Source of the DNA: an uncultured Faecalibacterium sp.
GTDB lineage: Bacteria; Bacillota; Clostridia; Oscillospirales; Ruminococcaceae
Assembly: GCA_902463235.1 (NCBI GenBank)
Contig: CABQER010000059.1
Location: forward strand, 1-5,768
Length of the DNA stretch: 5,768 nt
Direction of reading: 5' to 3'
The notes under the pieces were generated by a model that saw only the letters and a list, made by a program, of their open reading frames with translations, was not told the DNA's origin and searched no databases. This document shows, piece after piece, positions 1 through 5,768 of this stretch (its first letter is position 1; every line of letters starts with the position of its first letter). The position numbers and the translations under genes are program-made.

Positions 1-882
1 GACATCAAGATCGGCCTGCCCACCCGCGACAAGTACATCGAGAACTACAAGCAGTGCATCCGCAACCTGTCCAAGTTCGGTGTCAAGGTCATCTGCTACA
101 ACTTCATGCCCATCTTCGACTGGACCCGTACTGATCTGTTCCACCCCGTGGGCGACGGCTCCACTGCACTGTTCTATGAGAAGGACAAGATCAAGGGCGA
201 TTACAAGGCTATGGCTGAGTACATCATGTCCTTCACTGAGAAGTATAACATGACCTTCCCCGGCTGGGAGCCGGAGCGCATGGCAAAGCTGGACGAGCTG
301 TTCAAGGCTTACGCCCCTGTCACCAAGGAAAAGCTGTGGGAAAACCTGAAGTACTTCCTGGAAGCACTGATGCCCACCTGCCATGAGTGCGGCATCAAAA
401 TGGCTATCCATCAGGATGATCCCCCTTGGGATATCTTCGGCCTGCCCCGTCTGCTGGTGGATGCTGAGAGCATCGACCGCTTCCTGAGCATGGTGGATGA
501 TCCGTACAACTGCCTGACCCTGTGCACCGGCAGCCTGAACGCAAACCCCAACAACAACTGTGCCGAGATCGTGCGCAAGCACTGCGACCGCATTGCCTTT
601 GGTCACATCCGCAACATCCACCACTTCCCCAACGGCGACTTCTCCGAGGCTGCTCACCGCGACTGCTGCGGCGAGACCGGCATCATCGAGGTGCTGCGTG
701 CTTACCATGACTGCGGCTTTGAAGGCTACATCCGTCCCGACCACGGCCGTCAGCTGTGGGAGGAAGGCCCCGGCAGCTGCCGCCCCGGTTACGGCAAGTA
801 TGACCGTGCTCTGGGCGTTCAGTACATGCTGGGTGTCTGGGATCTGCTGGATCGTCTGGATGAAGAGAAAAAGAAGGGCTGA
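1..882 (+). CDS. uxuA: Mannonate dehydratase, 5'-truncated by window edge
   Basis: This is the C-terminal 293 residues of D-mannonate dehydratase, which removes water from D-mannonate to give 2-keto-3-deoxy-D-gluconate in the cytoplasmic hexuronate pathway. The reading frame is open from base 1 (DIKIGLPTRDKYIENYKQ), so the start codon lies upstream; by family length (about 350-400 residues) some 60-100 residues are missing. Recognisable family blocks are VICYNFMPIFDWTRTDL, AIHQDDPPWDIFGLPR, LCTGSLNANPNNN, FGHIRN and RPDHGR. The four residues expected to hold the catalytic metal (His, Cys, His, Asp, as described for Streptococcus suis UxuA) are all present: His at 409-411, Cys at 523-525, His at 604-606 and Asp at 739-741. 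The gene therefore looks functional. It ends 5 bases before uxuB and is almost certainly cotranscribed with it. Its promoter is outside the window. Confidence 0.96.
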   Translation, partial: DIKIGLPTRDKYIENYKQCIRNLSKFGVKVICYNFMPIFDWTRTDLFHPVGDGSTALFYEKDKIKGDYKAMAEYIMSFTEKYNMTFPGWEPERMAKLDELFKAYAPVTKEKLWENLKYFLEALMPTCHECGIKMAIHQDDPPWDIFGLPRLLVDAESIDRFLSMVDDPYNCLTLCTGSLNANPNNNCAEIVRKHCDRIAFGHIRNIHHFPNGDFSEAAHRDCCGETGIIEVLRAYHDCGFEGYIRPDHGRQLWEEGPGSCRPGYGKYDRALGVQYMLGVWDLLDRLDEEKKKG

Positions 883-887
883 TAAAT

Positions 888-2474
888 ATGAAGCTGTCTG
901 AGATCAAAAACGGCAATCTGTCCGCCGAGTGGGCAGAGAAGGGCTATGAGCTGCCCAAATTCGATATCGAGGCTGTCAAGGCCAAGACCCACGCCGAACC
1001 CACCTGGGTGCACTTCGGCGCAGGCAACATCTTCCGCGCTTTCCCGGCTGCCATCCTGAACGATGCGCTGAACACCGGCAAGTATGACCGCGGTGTCATC
1101 GTGGCCGAGAGCTTTGACTACGAGATCATCGACAAGGCTTATCGTCCCTACGACAATATGAGCCTGCTGGTCTGCCTGAAGTCCACCGGCGAGATCGAGA
1201 AGAAGGTGGTGGCTTCCGTTACCGAGAGCCTGAAGGCTGACTACTCCTTCGGCGAGGACTGGGCACGTCTGGTGGAGATCTTCCAGAACCCCAGCCTGCA
1301 GATGATCTCCTTCACCATCACTGAGAAGGGCTACGGCGTTGCTCCTGCTGATCTGGAGCGCGGCCTGACCCCCGTGCTGGCCATGGGCAAGGTCACTGCT
1401 CTGCTGTACGAGCGCTTCAAGGCCGGCAAGCTGCCCCTGACCGTCCAGAGCATGGATAACTGCTCCCACAACGGCGATAAGGTCAAGAACGCTGTCCACG
1501 CCTATGCTGCCAAGTGGGTGGAGCAGGGTCTGGTGCCCGCCGAGTTCCTTGCCTATGTGCAGGACGAGACCAAGATCACCTTCCCGTGGAGCATGATCGA
1601 CAAGATCACCCCGCGCCCGGATGCCAAAGTCCAGCAGATGCTGGCCGACGACGGCTTTGAGGACAACTACACCATCGTCACCGAGAAGCACACCTTTACC
1701 GCTCCCTTCGTCAACGCCGAGGAGACACAGTACCTGTGCATCGAGGATCACTACACCAACGGTCGTCCTCCGCTGGAGCTGGGCGGTGTGCTGTACTGCG
1801 ACCGCGAGACTGTGGACAAGATCGAGAAGATGAAGGTGTGCACCTGCCTGAACCCGCTGCACACTGCAATGTCCATCTATGGCTGCATGCTGGGCTACAC
1901 CCTCATCTCCGCCGAGATGGCCGATGAAGACCTGCGTGCCTTCATCCAGAAGATCGGCTATATCGAGGCGATGCCCGTCGTGGTCGATCCCGGCGTGCTG
2001 AACCCCTATGAGTTCATCGGCGCTGTCATCAACCGCCGTCTGCCCAACCCCTTCATGCCGGATGCTCCGCAGCGTATCGCTACCGATACCTCCCAGAAGC
2101 TGGCCATCCGCTTTGGCGAGACCATCAAGGCATACGAGGCACGCGGTCTGGACAAGAGCAACCTGATCCTGATCCCGCTGGTGCTGGCAGGCTACGCCCG
2201 CTACCTGAAGGGCATCGATGACAATGGTCAGGCCTTTGAGCCTTCCACCGATCCGCTGCTGGCTGAGCTGCAGGCCATCGTTGCTCCGCTGGAGGTCAAG
2301 GAAGGCGAGCAGGACTTCAGCTGCCTGAAGAAGCTGTACAGCCGTGTTGACGTGTTCGGCGTGGATCTGTATGCCGTTGGTCTGGGCGAGAAGATCGAGG
2401 CAATGGCCAAGGAGCTGTTTGCAGGCCCCGGCGCTGTGCGCAAGACCCTGCACAAGTATACGCTGGCCCGCTGA
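888..2474 (+). CDS. uxuB: Fructuronate reductase (D-mannonate oxidoreductase), mannitol dehydrogenase family
   Basis: A complete 528-residue protein of the polyol-specific long-chain dehydrogenase/reductase family. Next to uxuA the likely reaction is NADH-dependent reduction of D-fructuronate to D-mannonate, the step before UxuA. The N-terminal nucleotide-binding loop is HFGAGNIFRAF (Gly44, Gly46). The family blocks SMDNCSHNGDKV (Asn191), FPWSMIDKITP (232-242) and KVCTCLNPLH (Lys316, Asn322, His325) supply the substrate-binding and catalytic residues. A Shine-Dalgarno-like AAGAAGGG (871-878) lies 9 bases before the ATG, inside the end of uxuA, so translation is probably coupled. Length is slightly above the E. 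coli enzyme (about 486). Codon use is strongly biased (CTG, AAC, GGC, with many GCT and CGT), suggesting high expression. A tagaturonate or mannitol dehydrogenase role is possible from the family alone, but the uxuA partner favours fructuronate. Confidence 0.92.
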   Translation: MKLSEIKNGNLSAEWAEKGYELPKFDIEAVKAKTHAEPTWVHFGAGNIFRAFPAAILNDALNTGKYDRGVIVAESFDYEIIDKAYRPYDNMSLLVCLKSTGEIEKKVVASVTESLKADYSFGEDWARLVEIFQNPSLQMISFTITEKGYGVAPADLERGLTPVLAMGKVTALLYERFKAGKLPLTVQSMDNCSHNGDKVKNAVHAYAAKWVEQGLVPAEFLAYVQDETKITFPWSMIDKITPRPDAKVQQMLADDGFEDNYTIVTEKHTFTAPFVNAEETQYLCIEDHYTNGRPPLELGGVLYCDRETVDKIEKMKVCTCLNPLHTAMSIYGCMLGYTLISAEMADEDLRAFIQKIGYIEAMPVVVDPGVLNPYEFIGAVINRRLPNPFMPDAPQRIATDTSQKLAIRFGETIKAYEARGLDKSNLILIPLVLAGYARYLKGIDDNGQAFEPSTDPLLAELQAIVAPLEVKEGEQDFSCLKKLYSRVDVFGVDLYAVGLGEKIEAMAKELFAGPGAVRKTLHKYTLAR

Positions 2475-2506
2475 TCGGCTGACGCAATAACATAAGCTAT
2501 CTTCGT

Positions 2507-2541
2507 ACCCACGCTGCGCGTTGCTTTGCCGCAGCGTGGGT
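2507..2541 (+). terminator. Hairpin after uxuB, probable terminator
   Basis: A perfect 12-bp inverted repeat (ACCCACGCTGCG, 2507-2518, pairing with 2530-2541) encloses an 11-base loop and is followed by TCTTTATA. It starts 32 bases after the uxuB stop. The GC-rich stem is strong, but the T tract is short and interrupted, so it may terminate only partly, with the next hairpin acting as backup. Confidence 0.7.
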
Positions 2542-2552
2542 CTTTATAAAAG

Positions 2553-2590
2553 AAAAGAACTGCTGAACGAAATGTCAGCAGTTCTTTTTT
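2553..2590. terminator. Bidirectional intrinsic terminator between convergent genes
   Basis: A perfect 14-bp stem (2553-2566 pairing with 2575-2588) around an 8-base loop. On the plus strand it ends in TTTTTT (2585-2590). On the minus strand the 3' side reads CTTTTCTTTTATA, also T-rich. It lies between the end of uxuB and the end of the minus-strand membrane-protein gene (stop at 2612-2614), 22 bases beyond that stop, so it can serve transcripts arriving from both sides. Confidence 0.85.
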
Positions 2591-2611
2591 GCGTGTGCAT
2601 ATTTTTTGGGC

Positions 2612-3145
2612 TTAACCTTTTCTGCAGTCGTGCAGCTTTTCTTTGGGCAGGATGCCAGCCAAAAACTTCCACACCACTTCCATGCGGTCGTTCAGTAAGT
2701 AAGCTTTCTCTTTTTCTACGTAGAGGTACACCGCATTGTCCGTGCGGTAGGCGCAGTAAAAGCTGTCCCATGCGTGGCGGCTGGTGGGTTCGGGCTTGTC
2801 CTGCTGGCCGTACATCCACACAGCAATGCCGGTGTCGGCCAGCTCCACACGGTAGAAGGCACGCGGCAGGTGCATCTGTTTGATCTGCCGGGAAACGCTG
2901 CGGAAGAACGAGTAAAAGTAGCTCACCGGCAGGCCGATGCCCACAATGGCAAGCACAGCAGCCAGCAGCCCGGCACCCGGGCGCTTGCCCAGCTGCGAAA
3001 GGCAGACGGCGGCAAAAGCCAGCATGATGGCGGCAAAAACAGCGGGACGCAGCCATGCTTTGCGGTGATGGAATGCATCGAACACGGCAAAATCGCGGAA
3101 GCCCTGCTCACCCATGGTGGTGGAAACGGAGATGGTCTGGGACAT
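2612..3145 (-). CDS. Small two-helix membrane protein, YcxB-like
   Basis: A 177-residue protein of unknown function. The start is taken at the ATG at 3145-3143, because AAAGGAGG (3160-3153) lies 7 bases before it. An in-frame ATG at 3184 would precede the predicted promoter -10 box and is not used. A short polar N terminus (about 1-30) is followed by two hydrophobic segments (about 33-50 and 57-80) separated by a short loop with SQLGKRPG. A soluble C-terminal half (about 85-177) has the pattern of the YcxB-like domain: a strand-rich region with TGIAVW, WDSFYCAYRTDNAVYLYV, and a hydrophobic-rich end near LAGILPKEK. In YcxB-type proteins the C-terminal domain follows such a membrane hairpin; the role of the family is not established. 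The gene is a single-gene unit with its own promoter and the shared terminator, divergent from the kinase operon. Family assignment is from remembered pattern only; that it is a real membrane-protein gene is surer. Confidence 0.72.
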   Translation of the reverse strand: MSQTISVSTTMGEQGFRDFAVFDAFHHRKAWLRPAVFAAIMLAFAAVCLSQLGKRPGAGLLAAVLAIVGIGLPVSYFYSFFRSVSRQIKQMHLPRAFYRVELADTGIAVWMYGQQDKPEPTSRHAWDSFYCAYRTDNAVYLYVEKEKAYLLNDRMEVVWKFLAGILPKEKLHDCRKG

Positions 3146-3152
3146 AAAGTCG

Positions 3153-3160
3153 CCTCCTTT
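3153..3160 (-). promoter_or_regulatory. Ribosome binding site fixing the start of the membrane-protein gene
   Basis: AAAGGAGG on the minus strand, 7 bases before the ATG at 3145. It decides against the longer in-frame start at 3184, which has no comparable site and lies upstream of the predicted transcription start. Confidence 0.85.
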
Positions 3161-3172
3161 GTATTTACAGGC

Positions 3173-3201
3173 ATCGTACCACAATTGCGCGGTTTAGGCA
3201 A
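3173..3201 (-). promoter_or_regulatory. Sigma-A-type promoter of the membrane-protein gene
   Basis: On the minus strand, TTGCCT (3201-3196) and TACGAT (3178-3173) are separated by 17 bases. Transcription would start near 3166, leaving a leader of about 20 bases that contains the AAAGGAGG site. Good match in spacing and position; not experimentally tested. Confidence 0.68.
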
Positions 3202-3219
3202 GAGAAAAACATGCAAACC

Positions 3220-3249
3220 TTGCCAATCCGGCCCAAAGCGTGGTACAAT
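3220..3249 (+). promoter_or_regulatory. Sigma-A-type promoter of the kinase/regulator/TRAP operon
   Basis: TTGCCA (3220-3225) and TACAAT (3244-3249) are separated by 18 bases. The predicted start of transcription is near 3256, about 10 bases before the AAAGGAGG of the kinase gene. This placement also excludes the upstream in-frame ATG at 3211 as the kinase start. Its -35 box lies 18 bases from the -35 box of the divergent promoter. Confidence 0.7.
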
Positions 3250-3265
3250 AAATCGTTACCAAACG

Positions 3266-3273
3266 AAAGGAGG
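3266..3273 (+). promoter_or_regulatory. Ribosome binding site fixing a TTG start for the kinase
   Basis: AAAGGAGG ends 9 bases before TTG at 3283-3285, in frame with the kinase. No ATG or GTG in that frame has comparable spacing to it, and the ATG at 3211 lies upstream of the promoter -10 element. Confidence 0.8.
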
Positions 3274-3282
3274 CGGCAGGCT

Positions 3283-4806
3283 TTGCAGCACCGCAAGCGG
3301 CAGATCACCCTCAAGCAGCGCATGGGCTTGTGTCTGGCAGCATTTTTTGCGGCCTTTGCCATGCAGCTCACGCTCAATGGCTACCAGTCCAGAGCAGTGC
3401 AGGCAGTACAGGACGCGCAGATGGGCTGCTTCAACGCCATCAGCCGCTTTCAGGGCGGTGTGGAAAGCTCTATTTCCGTGCTGGAGAACTACCGCTGGGA
3501 GAACAGCGAGCCGGAGGAGATCATTGACCGGCTGCAGTCGGCATCTTCCACCTGCAACGCATGGCTCTGGCGCATCGGTACCAGCCTGAACAGTCTGGAA
3601 AGCGTCAGCGATGAGCAGCGGGTGCTCTACAGCGCAGTGGATACGGTCTATCAGACCTACACCGGCCTGCTGGATGAGCTGGAAAACGACCTGCTCAGCG
3701 GCAACGATGCCGCAGCTTCCCAGCTGTATTATGCAAAGGTGGTGCCCTGCGGCGATTACCTGAGCCAGTACACCCTGCAATTGCTGGAAACCGCCATTCA
3801 GGATTCCCAGACCACCTACACCACCATCTCGGCCCTGAACGAGCGCATCACCATGCTGCAGACGGTGGTGGTGGCGCTGTGCGTGGCGCTGGGCTGCGTT
3901 ACCGGTTTGATGGTCATGCGTCTGCTCACGCCGGTGCAGCAGATGATCGCTGCCTCCCGCGCCATTGGCAAAAGTGAGTTCGACGCCCCGGACATCCCGC
4001 TGCCCAAGCAGCCGGAGATCGCTCGGCTGGCCGAGTCCTTCAACATCATGAAGCACTCCATGGCCCAGCAGGTGACCACCCTGCAGGAGAAAAACGAGAT
4101 CGAGCGGGAGCTGCACCGCCAGAAGACCGAAGCACTGGAGCTGCAGAACCGCATGGAGCGCAGCCGGCTGCAGCAGCTGCGCAGCCAGATCGACCCGCAC
4201 TTTCTGTTCAACACCCTGAATGTGATCCAGCAGACCGCCGGCACCGAGACGGCCTACCGTACGCAGGCGCTCATCATGGCGCTTTCGCACCTGCTGCGCT
4301 ACAGCCTGATGAGCAACGATGAACAGGTGCCGCTCTCCCGTGAGGTGCGCATCGTGGATGAATATTACTCCATCTACCATGTCCGCTTTGGTGAGCGGGT
4401 GCGTATGGAGTGGCGCATTTCCGATTCGCTGGATCTTACCGAGACCATGGTGCCGTCCTTTATTTTACAGCCCATCGTGGAAAATGCCTTCAAGCACGGC
4501 ATCTGCCCCAAAGAGGAGGGCGGTGTGGTGCGCATCCGCGTGAACCCTCTGCGGGAGAAGGGACTGCTGTGCATCCGCGTGGTGGATAACGGCGTGGGCA
4601 TCCAGCTGGATCAATTACGACAGCTGCGCGGGGCGCTCAGCCAGCCCGGTGAGCGCTGGGAGCATATCGGCATTTATAATGTTGCGGCCCGCCTGCGTCT
4701 GCTGGATCGGAACAGCCGCTTTGTGATACGGTCCCATCCGGGACGCGGTACGGCGGTGGTGCTGTATCTGCCATTGGTGGAGAATGAGGAGGAGTTTGAG
4801 GAATGA
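3283..4806 (+). CDS. Sensor histidine kinase, YesM/LytS type (His_kinase PF06580 group)
   Basis: A 507-residue membrane sensor kinase that should autophosphorylate and pass phosphate to the regulator encoded directly downstream. A basic N terminus (HRKRQ) precedes membrane helix 1 (about 14-31). An extracytoplasmic region of about 160 residues (about 32-192) appears all-helical, with no obvious Cache pattern. Helix 2 (about 194-212) is followed by a HAMP-like segment starting LLTPVQQM, a coiled coil (about 268-300, QEKNEIERELHRQKTEALEL), the phosphoacceptor block QIDPHFLFNTLN (His306), and a HATPase domain with N box PIVENAFKHGI (Asn401), G1 box VVDNGVGI (Asp435, Gly437, Gly439) and GIYNVAARL (Gly463). 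All catalytic boxes are intact. The start is TTG at 3283, chosen from the AAAGGAGG site. Its stop overlaps the regulator's ATG by 4 bases. The ligand is unknown; a sugar acid is inferred from the neighbours. Confidence 0.93.
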   Translation: MQHRKRQITLKQRMGLCLAAFFAAFAMQLTLNGYQSRAVQAVQDAQMGCFNAISRFQGGVESSISVLENYRWENSEPEEIIDRLQSASSTCNAWLWRIGTSLNSLESVSDEQRVLYSAVDTVYQTYTGLLDELENDLLSGNDAAASQLYYAKVVPCGDYLSQYTLQLLETAIQDSQTTYTTISALNERITMLQTVVVALCVALGCVTGLMVMRLLTPVQQMIAASRAIGKSEFDAPDIPLPKQPEIARLAESFNIMKHSMAQQVTTLQEKNEIERELHRQKTEALELQNRMERSRLQQLRSQIDPHFLFNTLNVIQQTAGTETAYRTQALIMALSHLLRYSLMSNDEQVPLSREVRIVDEYYSIYHVRFGERVRMEWRISDSLDLTETMVPSFILQPIVENAFKHGICPKEEGGVVRIRVNPLREKGLLCIRVVDNGVGIQLDQLRQLRGALSQPGERWEHIGIYNVAARLRLLDRNSRFVIRSHPGRGTAVVLYLPLVENEEEFEE

Positions 4807-5612
4807 TTCGTCTGTTGATCGCGGATGATGAAGCACTGGAACGGGAAACGCTGGCGGACATCGTGGCCCGCCGCTTTGAGCACGAAGTGACCATCGAGAC
4901 TGCCGAGAACGGCCGCAAGGCAGCGGATACGGCGGTGCTGTGGGGCGCAGACCTGATCCTGATGGACATTGAGATGCCCGGTATGAACGGTCTGGATGCA
5001 GCCCGCGCCGTGCTGGAACAGCGCCCGGAGTGCAAGGTGATCTTTGTTACGGCCTACAGTCTGTTCCAGTACGCCCACGAGGCCATGCATCTGGGTGCCT
5101 GCGATTATCTGCTCAAGCCGGTGAACCCGGACGAAGTGGAAGCTTCCATCCGCAAGGCCATCCGTCAGATCGAGGCGGGCCGCCGCCTTGCAGAGCTGGC
5201 TCCGGTGGAACCGGAGCCGGAAGCTGACCCGGAGGATGAAGCCGCCGAAGCAGGGGAGAACGACCGCAATGCACTGGTCATGGCCCATGTGCGCAAGTAT
5301 ATGGAGGATAACTATATGTTCGACCTCTCGCTGGACAGTGTGAGCGAGATCCTGCATATCAGCCCGGCGTATCTCTCGGCACAGTTCAAGAAGTACCAGA
5401 AGATGAACTTTCTGGACTGCCTGACCGAGCTGCGGATCAACGCTGCCAAGGAGCTGCTCACCGACCCGTTCCGTTCGGCAGCAGAGGTGGCTTCCATGGT
5501 GGGCTACGAGGATTCCAGCTATTTTGCCCGCACCTTTAAAAAACGCACCGGCATGACCCCCACCCAGTACCGCAGGGAAGCGGCCAAGGCTGCACGGGAG
5601 GCCCGCCTGTGA
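4803..5612 (+). CDS. Response regulator with AraC-type DNA-binding domain, YesN type
   Basis: A complete 269-residue response regulator, the expected partner of the kinase upstream. The receiver domain (about 1-125) has the acidic pair Asp8/Asp9, phosphoacceptor Asp55 (LILMDIEMPGMNG), switch Thr83 (FVTAYS) and Lys105 (LLKPVN), all in canonical places. A linker rich in Glu, Asp, Pro and Ala (about 133-156) joins it to a C-terminal AraC/XylS domain (about 160-262) with two helix-turn-helix units: DLSLDSVSEILHISPAYLSAQFKK, split here as the first unit, and SAAEVASMVGYEDSSYFARTFKK with the signature end GMTPTQYRRE. The ATG overlaps the kinase stop (ATGA), and AGGAGG (4787-4792) lies 10 bases upstream. 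YesN-type regulators generally activate nearby sugar-uptake and catabolic genes. The TRAP genes just downstream are the most likely target, with uxuAB a possible one. Confidence 0.94.
   Translation: MIRLLIADDEALERETLADIVARRFEHEVTIETAENGRKAADTAVLWGADLILMDIEMPGMNGLDAARAVLEQRPECKVIFVTAYSLFQYAHEAMHLGACDYLLKPVNPDEVEASIRKAIRQIEAGRRLAELAPVEPEPEADPEDEAAEAGENDRNALVMAHVRKYMEDNYMFDLSLDSVSEILHISPAYLSAQFKKYQKMNFLDCLTELRINAAKELLTDPFRSAAEVASMVGYEDSSYFARTFKKRTGMTPTQYRREAAKAAREARL
5596..5601 (+). promoter_or_regulatory. Ribosome binding site fixing a GTG start for the TRAP binding protein
   Basis: GGGAGG lies 7 bases before GTG at 5609-5611, within the end of the regulator gene. The alternative in-frame ATG at 5624 has no such site. 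Confidence 0.7.
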
Positions 5613-5768
5613 CCCGCCGTCAGATGCTCACCGCCCTGTTTGGCGCGGCGGTGCTGACCCTGCCAATGGCCGGCTGCGGCCATCAGCCGGTGCAGGAGCA
5701 ACAGGGGGCGGAACTGATCCTGCGCTATGCGGAGAACCAGCCGGAGGATTATCCTACTACGCAGGCAG
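5609..5768 (+). CDS. TRAP transporter solute-binding lipoprotein, DctP-like, 3'-truncated by window edge
   Basis: The first 53 codons of an exported binding protein. A GTG start at 5609 overlaps the regulator stop (GTGA) and has GGGAGG 7 bases upstream. The N terminus is a lipoprotein signal: MTRRQ, a hydrophobic stretch (LTALFGAAVLTLPM), then AGC, giving a predicted lipidated Cys23. Met at the -3 position of the lipobox is not the usual Leu. After a short polar linker the mature protein begins LILRYAENQPEDYPTT, which matches the characteristic opening of DctP-family receptors (first beta strand, then N-Q-P-x-D-x-P). DctP proteins capture organic or sugar acids outside the membrane and deliver them to a DctQ/DctM permease, which should be encoded beyond the right edge. 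Sugar acid, possibly hexuronate, is inferred from uxuAB; the ligand-binding residues, including the usual Arg, are outside the window. Confidence 0.82.
   Translation, partial: MTRRQMLTALFGAAVLTLPMAGCGHQPVQEQQGAELILRYAENQPEDYPTTQA

Noticed and set aside
819..2453. A 544-codon open frame antisense to uxuB
   Set aside because: It mirrors the biased codons of uxuB (low-complexity, rich in Leu, Val, His, Gln, Gly, Asp), has no clear family motif or ribosome site, and runs opposite to a well-recognised enzyme gene.
2475..2611. A possible small RNA or small ORF in the uxuB downstream gap
   Set aside because: The gap is fully explained by two terminator hairpins; no promoter or start with a ribosome site was seen between them.
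3146..3184. A longer start for the membrane-protein gene at 3184
   Set aside because: It would begin upstream of the predicted -10 box and would run through the AAAGGAGG site that serves the ATG at 3145.
3211..3282. An N-terminal extension of the kinase from ATG 3211
   Set aside because: The ATG lies upstream of the TTGCCA/TACAAT promoter and has no ribosome site; TTG 3283 has a near-perfect one.
2774..3589. A 271-codon plus-strand open frame across the divergent promoter region
   Set aside because: It crosses the predicted promoters, overlaps the minus-strand membrane-protein gene and the start of the kinase gene, and has Arg/Ser/Ala-rich shadow composition.
3256..4380. A 374-codon open frame antisense to the kinase gene
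   Set aside because: It has the same type of codon-bias shadow composition (His, Gln, Leu, Gly rich), overlaps the kinase's conserved domains, and lacks recognisable motifs.
5195..5270. Acidic, Pro/Glu-rich stretch in the regulator as a possible frameshift or insertion
   Set aside because: The frame is continuous into a canonical AraC domain, and variable acidic linkers are normal between the receiver and output domains.

Overview
The window looks like a chromosomal segment of a GC-rich gut Firmicute. The G+C content is high (by eye, near 58-60%), Shine-Dalgarno sites are strong (AAAGGAGG), and promoters are sigma-A-like. The YesM/YesN-type two-component pair next to a TRAP binding protein is a common arrangement in Ruminococcaceae. 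A Faecalibacterium-like organism is my best guess from codon style and gene content, but no 16S or other marker is present to prove it.

Layout, left to right. (1) Positions 1-2474 hold two co-directional genes of hexuronate breakdown: the 3' part of uxuA (mannonate dehydratase, its 5' end outside the window) and, 5 bases later, a complete uxuB-type gene (fructuronate/mannonate oxidoreductase). (2) Positions 2475-2611 hold two hairpins, the second with T-rich tails on both strands, which close off uxuB and the convergent gene that follows. (3) On the minus strand, 2612-3145 encodes a small two-helix membrane protein resembling the YcxB family. (4) Positions 3146-3282 form a compact divergent promoter region. 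(5) From 3283 onward a plus-strand operon begins: a sensor histidine kinase of the YesM type (TTG start), an AraC-type response regulator of the YesN type, and the first 53 codons of a DctP-like TRAP transporter binding lipoprotein. All three are joined by 4-base start/stop overlaps.

Working model. The TRAP transporter, most of which lies beyond the right edge, imports a sugar acid. The kinase/regulator pair senses that substrate or its binding and controls transport genes. UxuA and UxuB act on fructuronate and mannonate, the intermediates between glucuronate and 2-keto-3-deoxygluconate. The enzyme identities are well supported. The link between transporter, regulators and uronate is inferred from proximity. 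No tRNA, rRNA, CRISPR array, insertion sequence or origin was seen.
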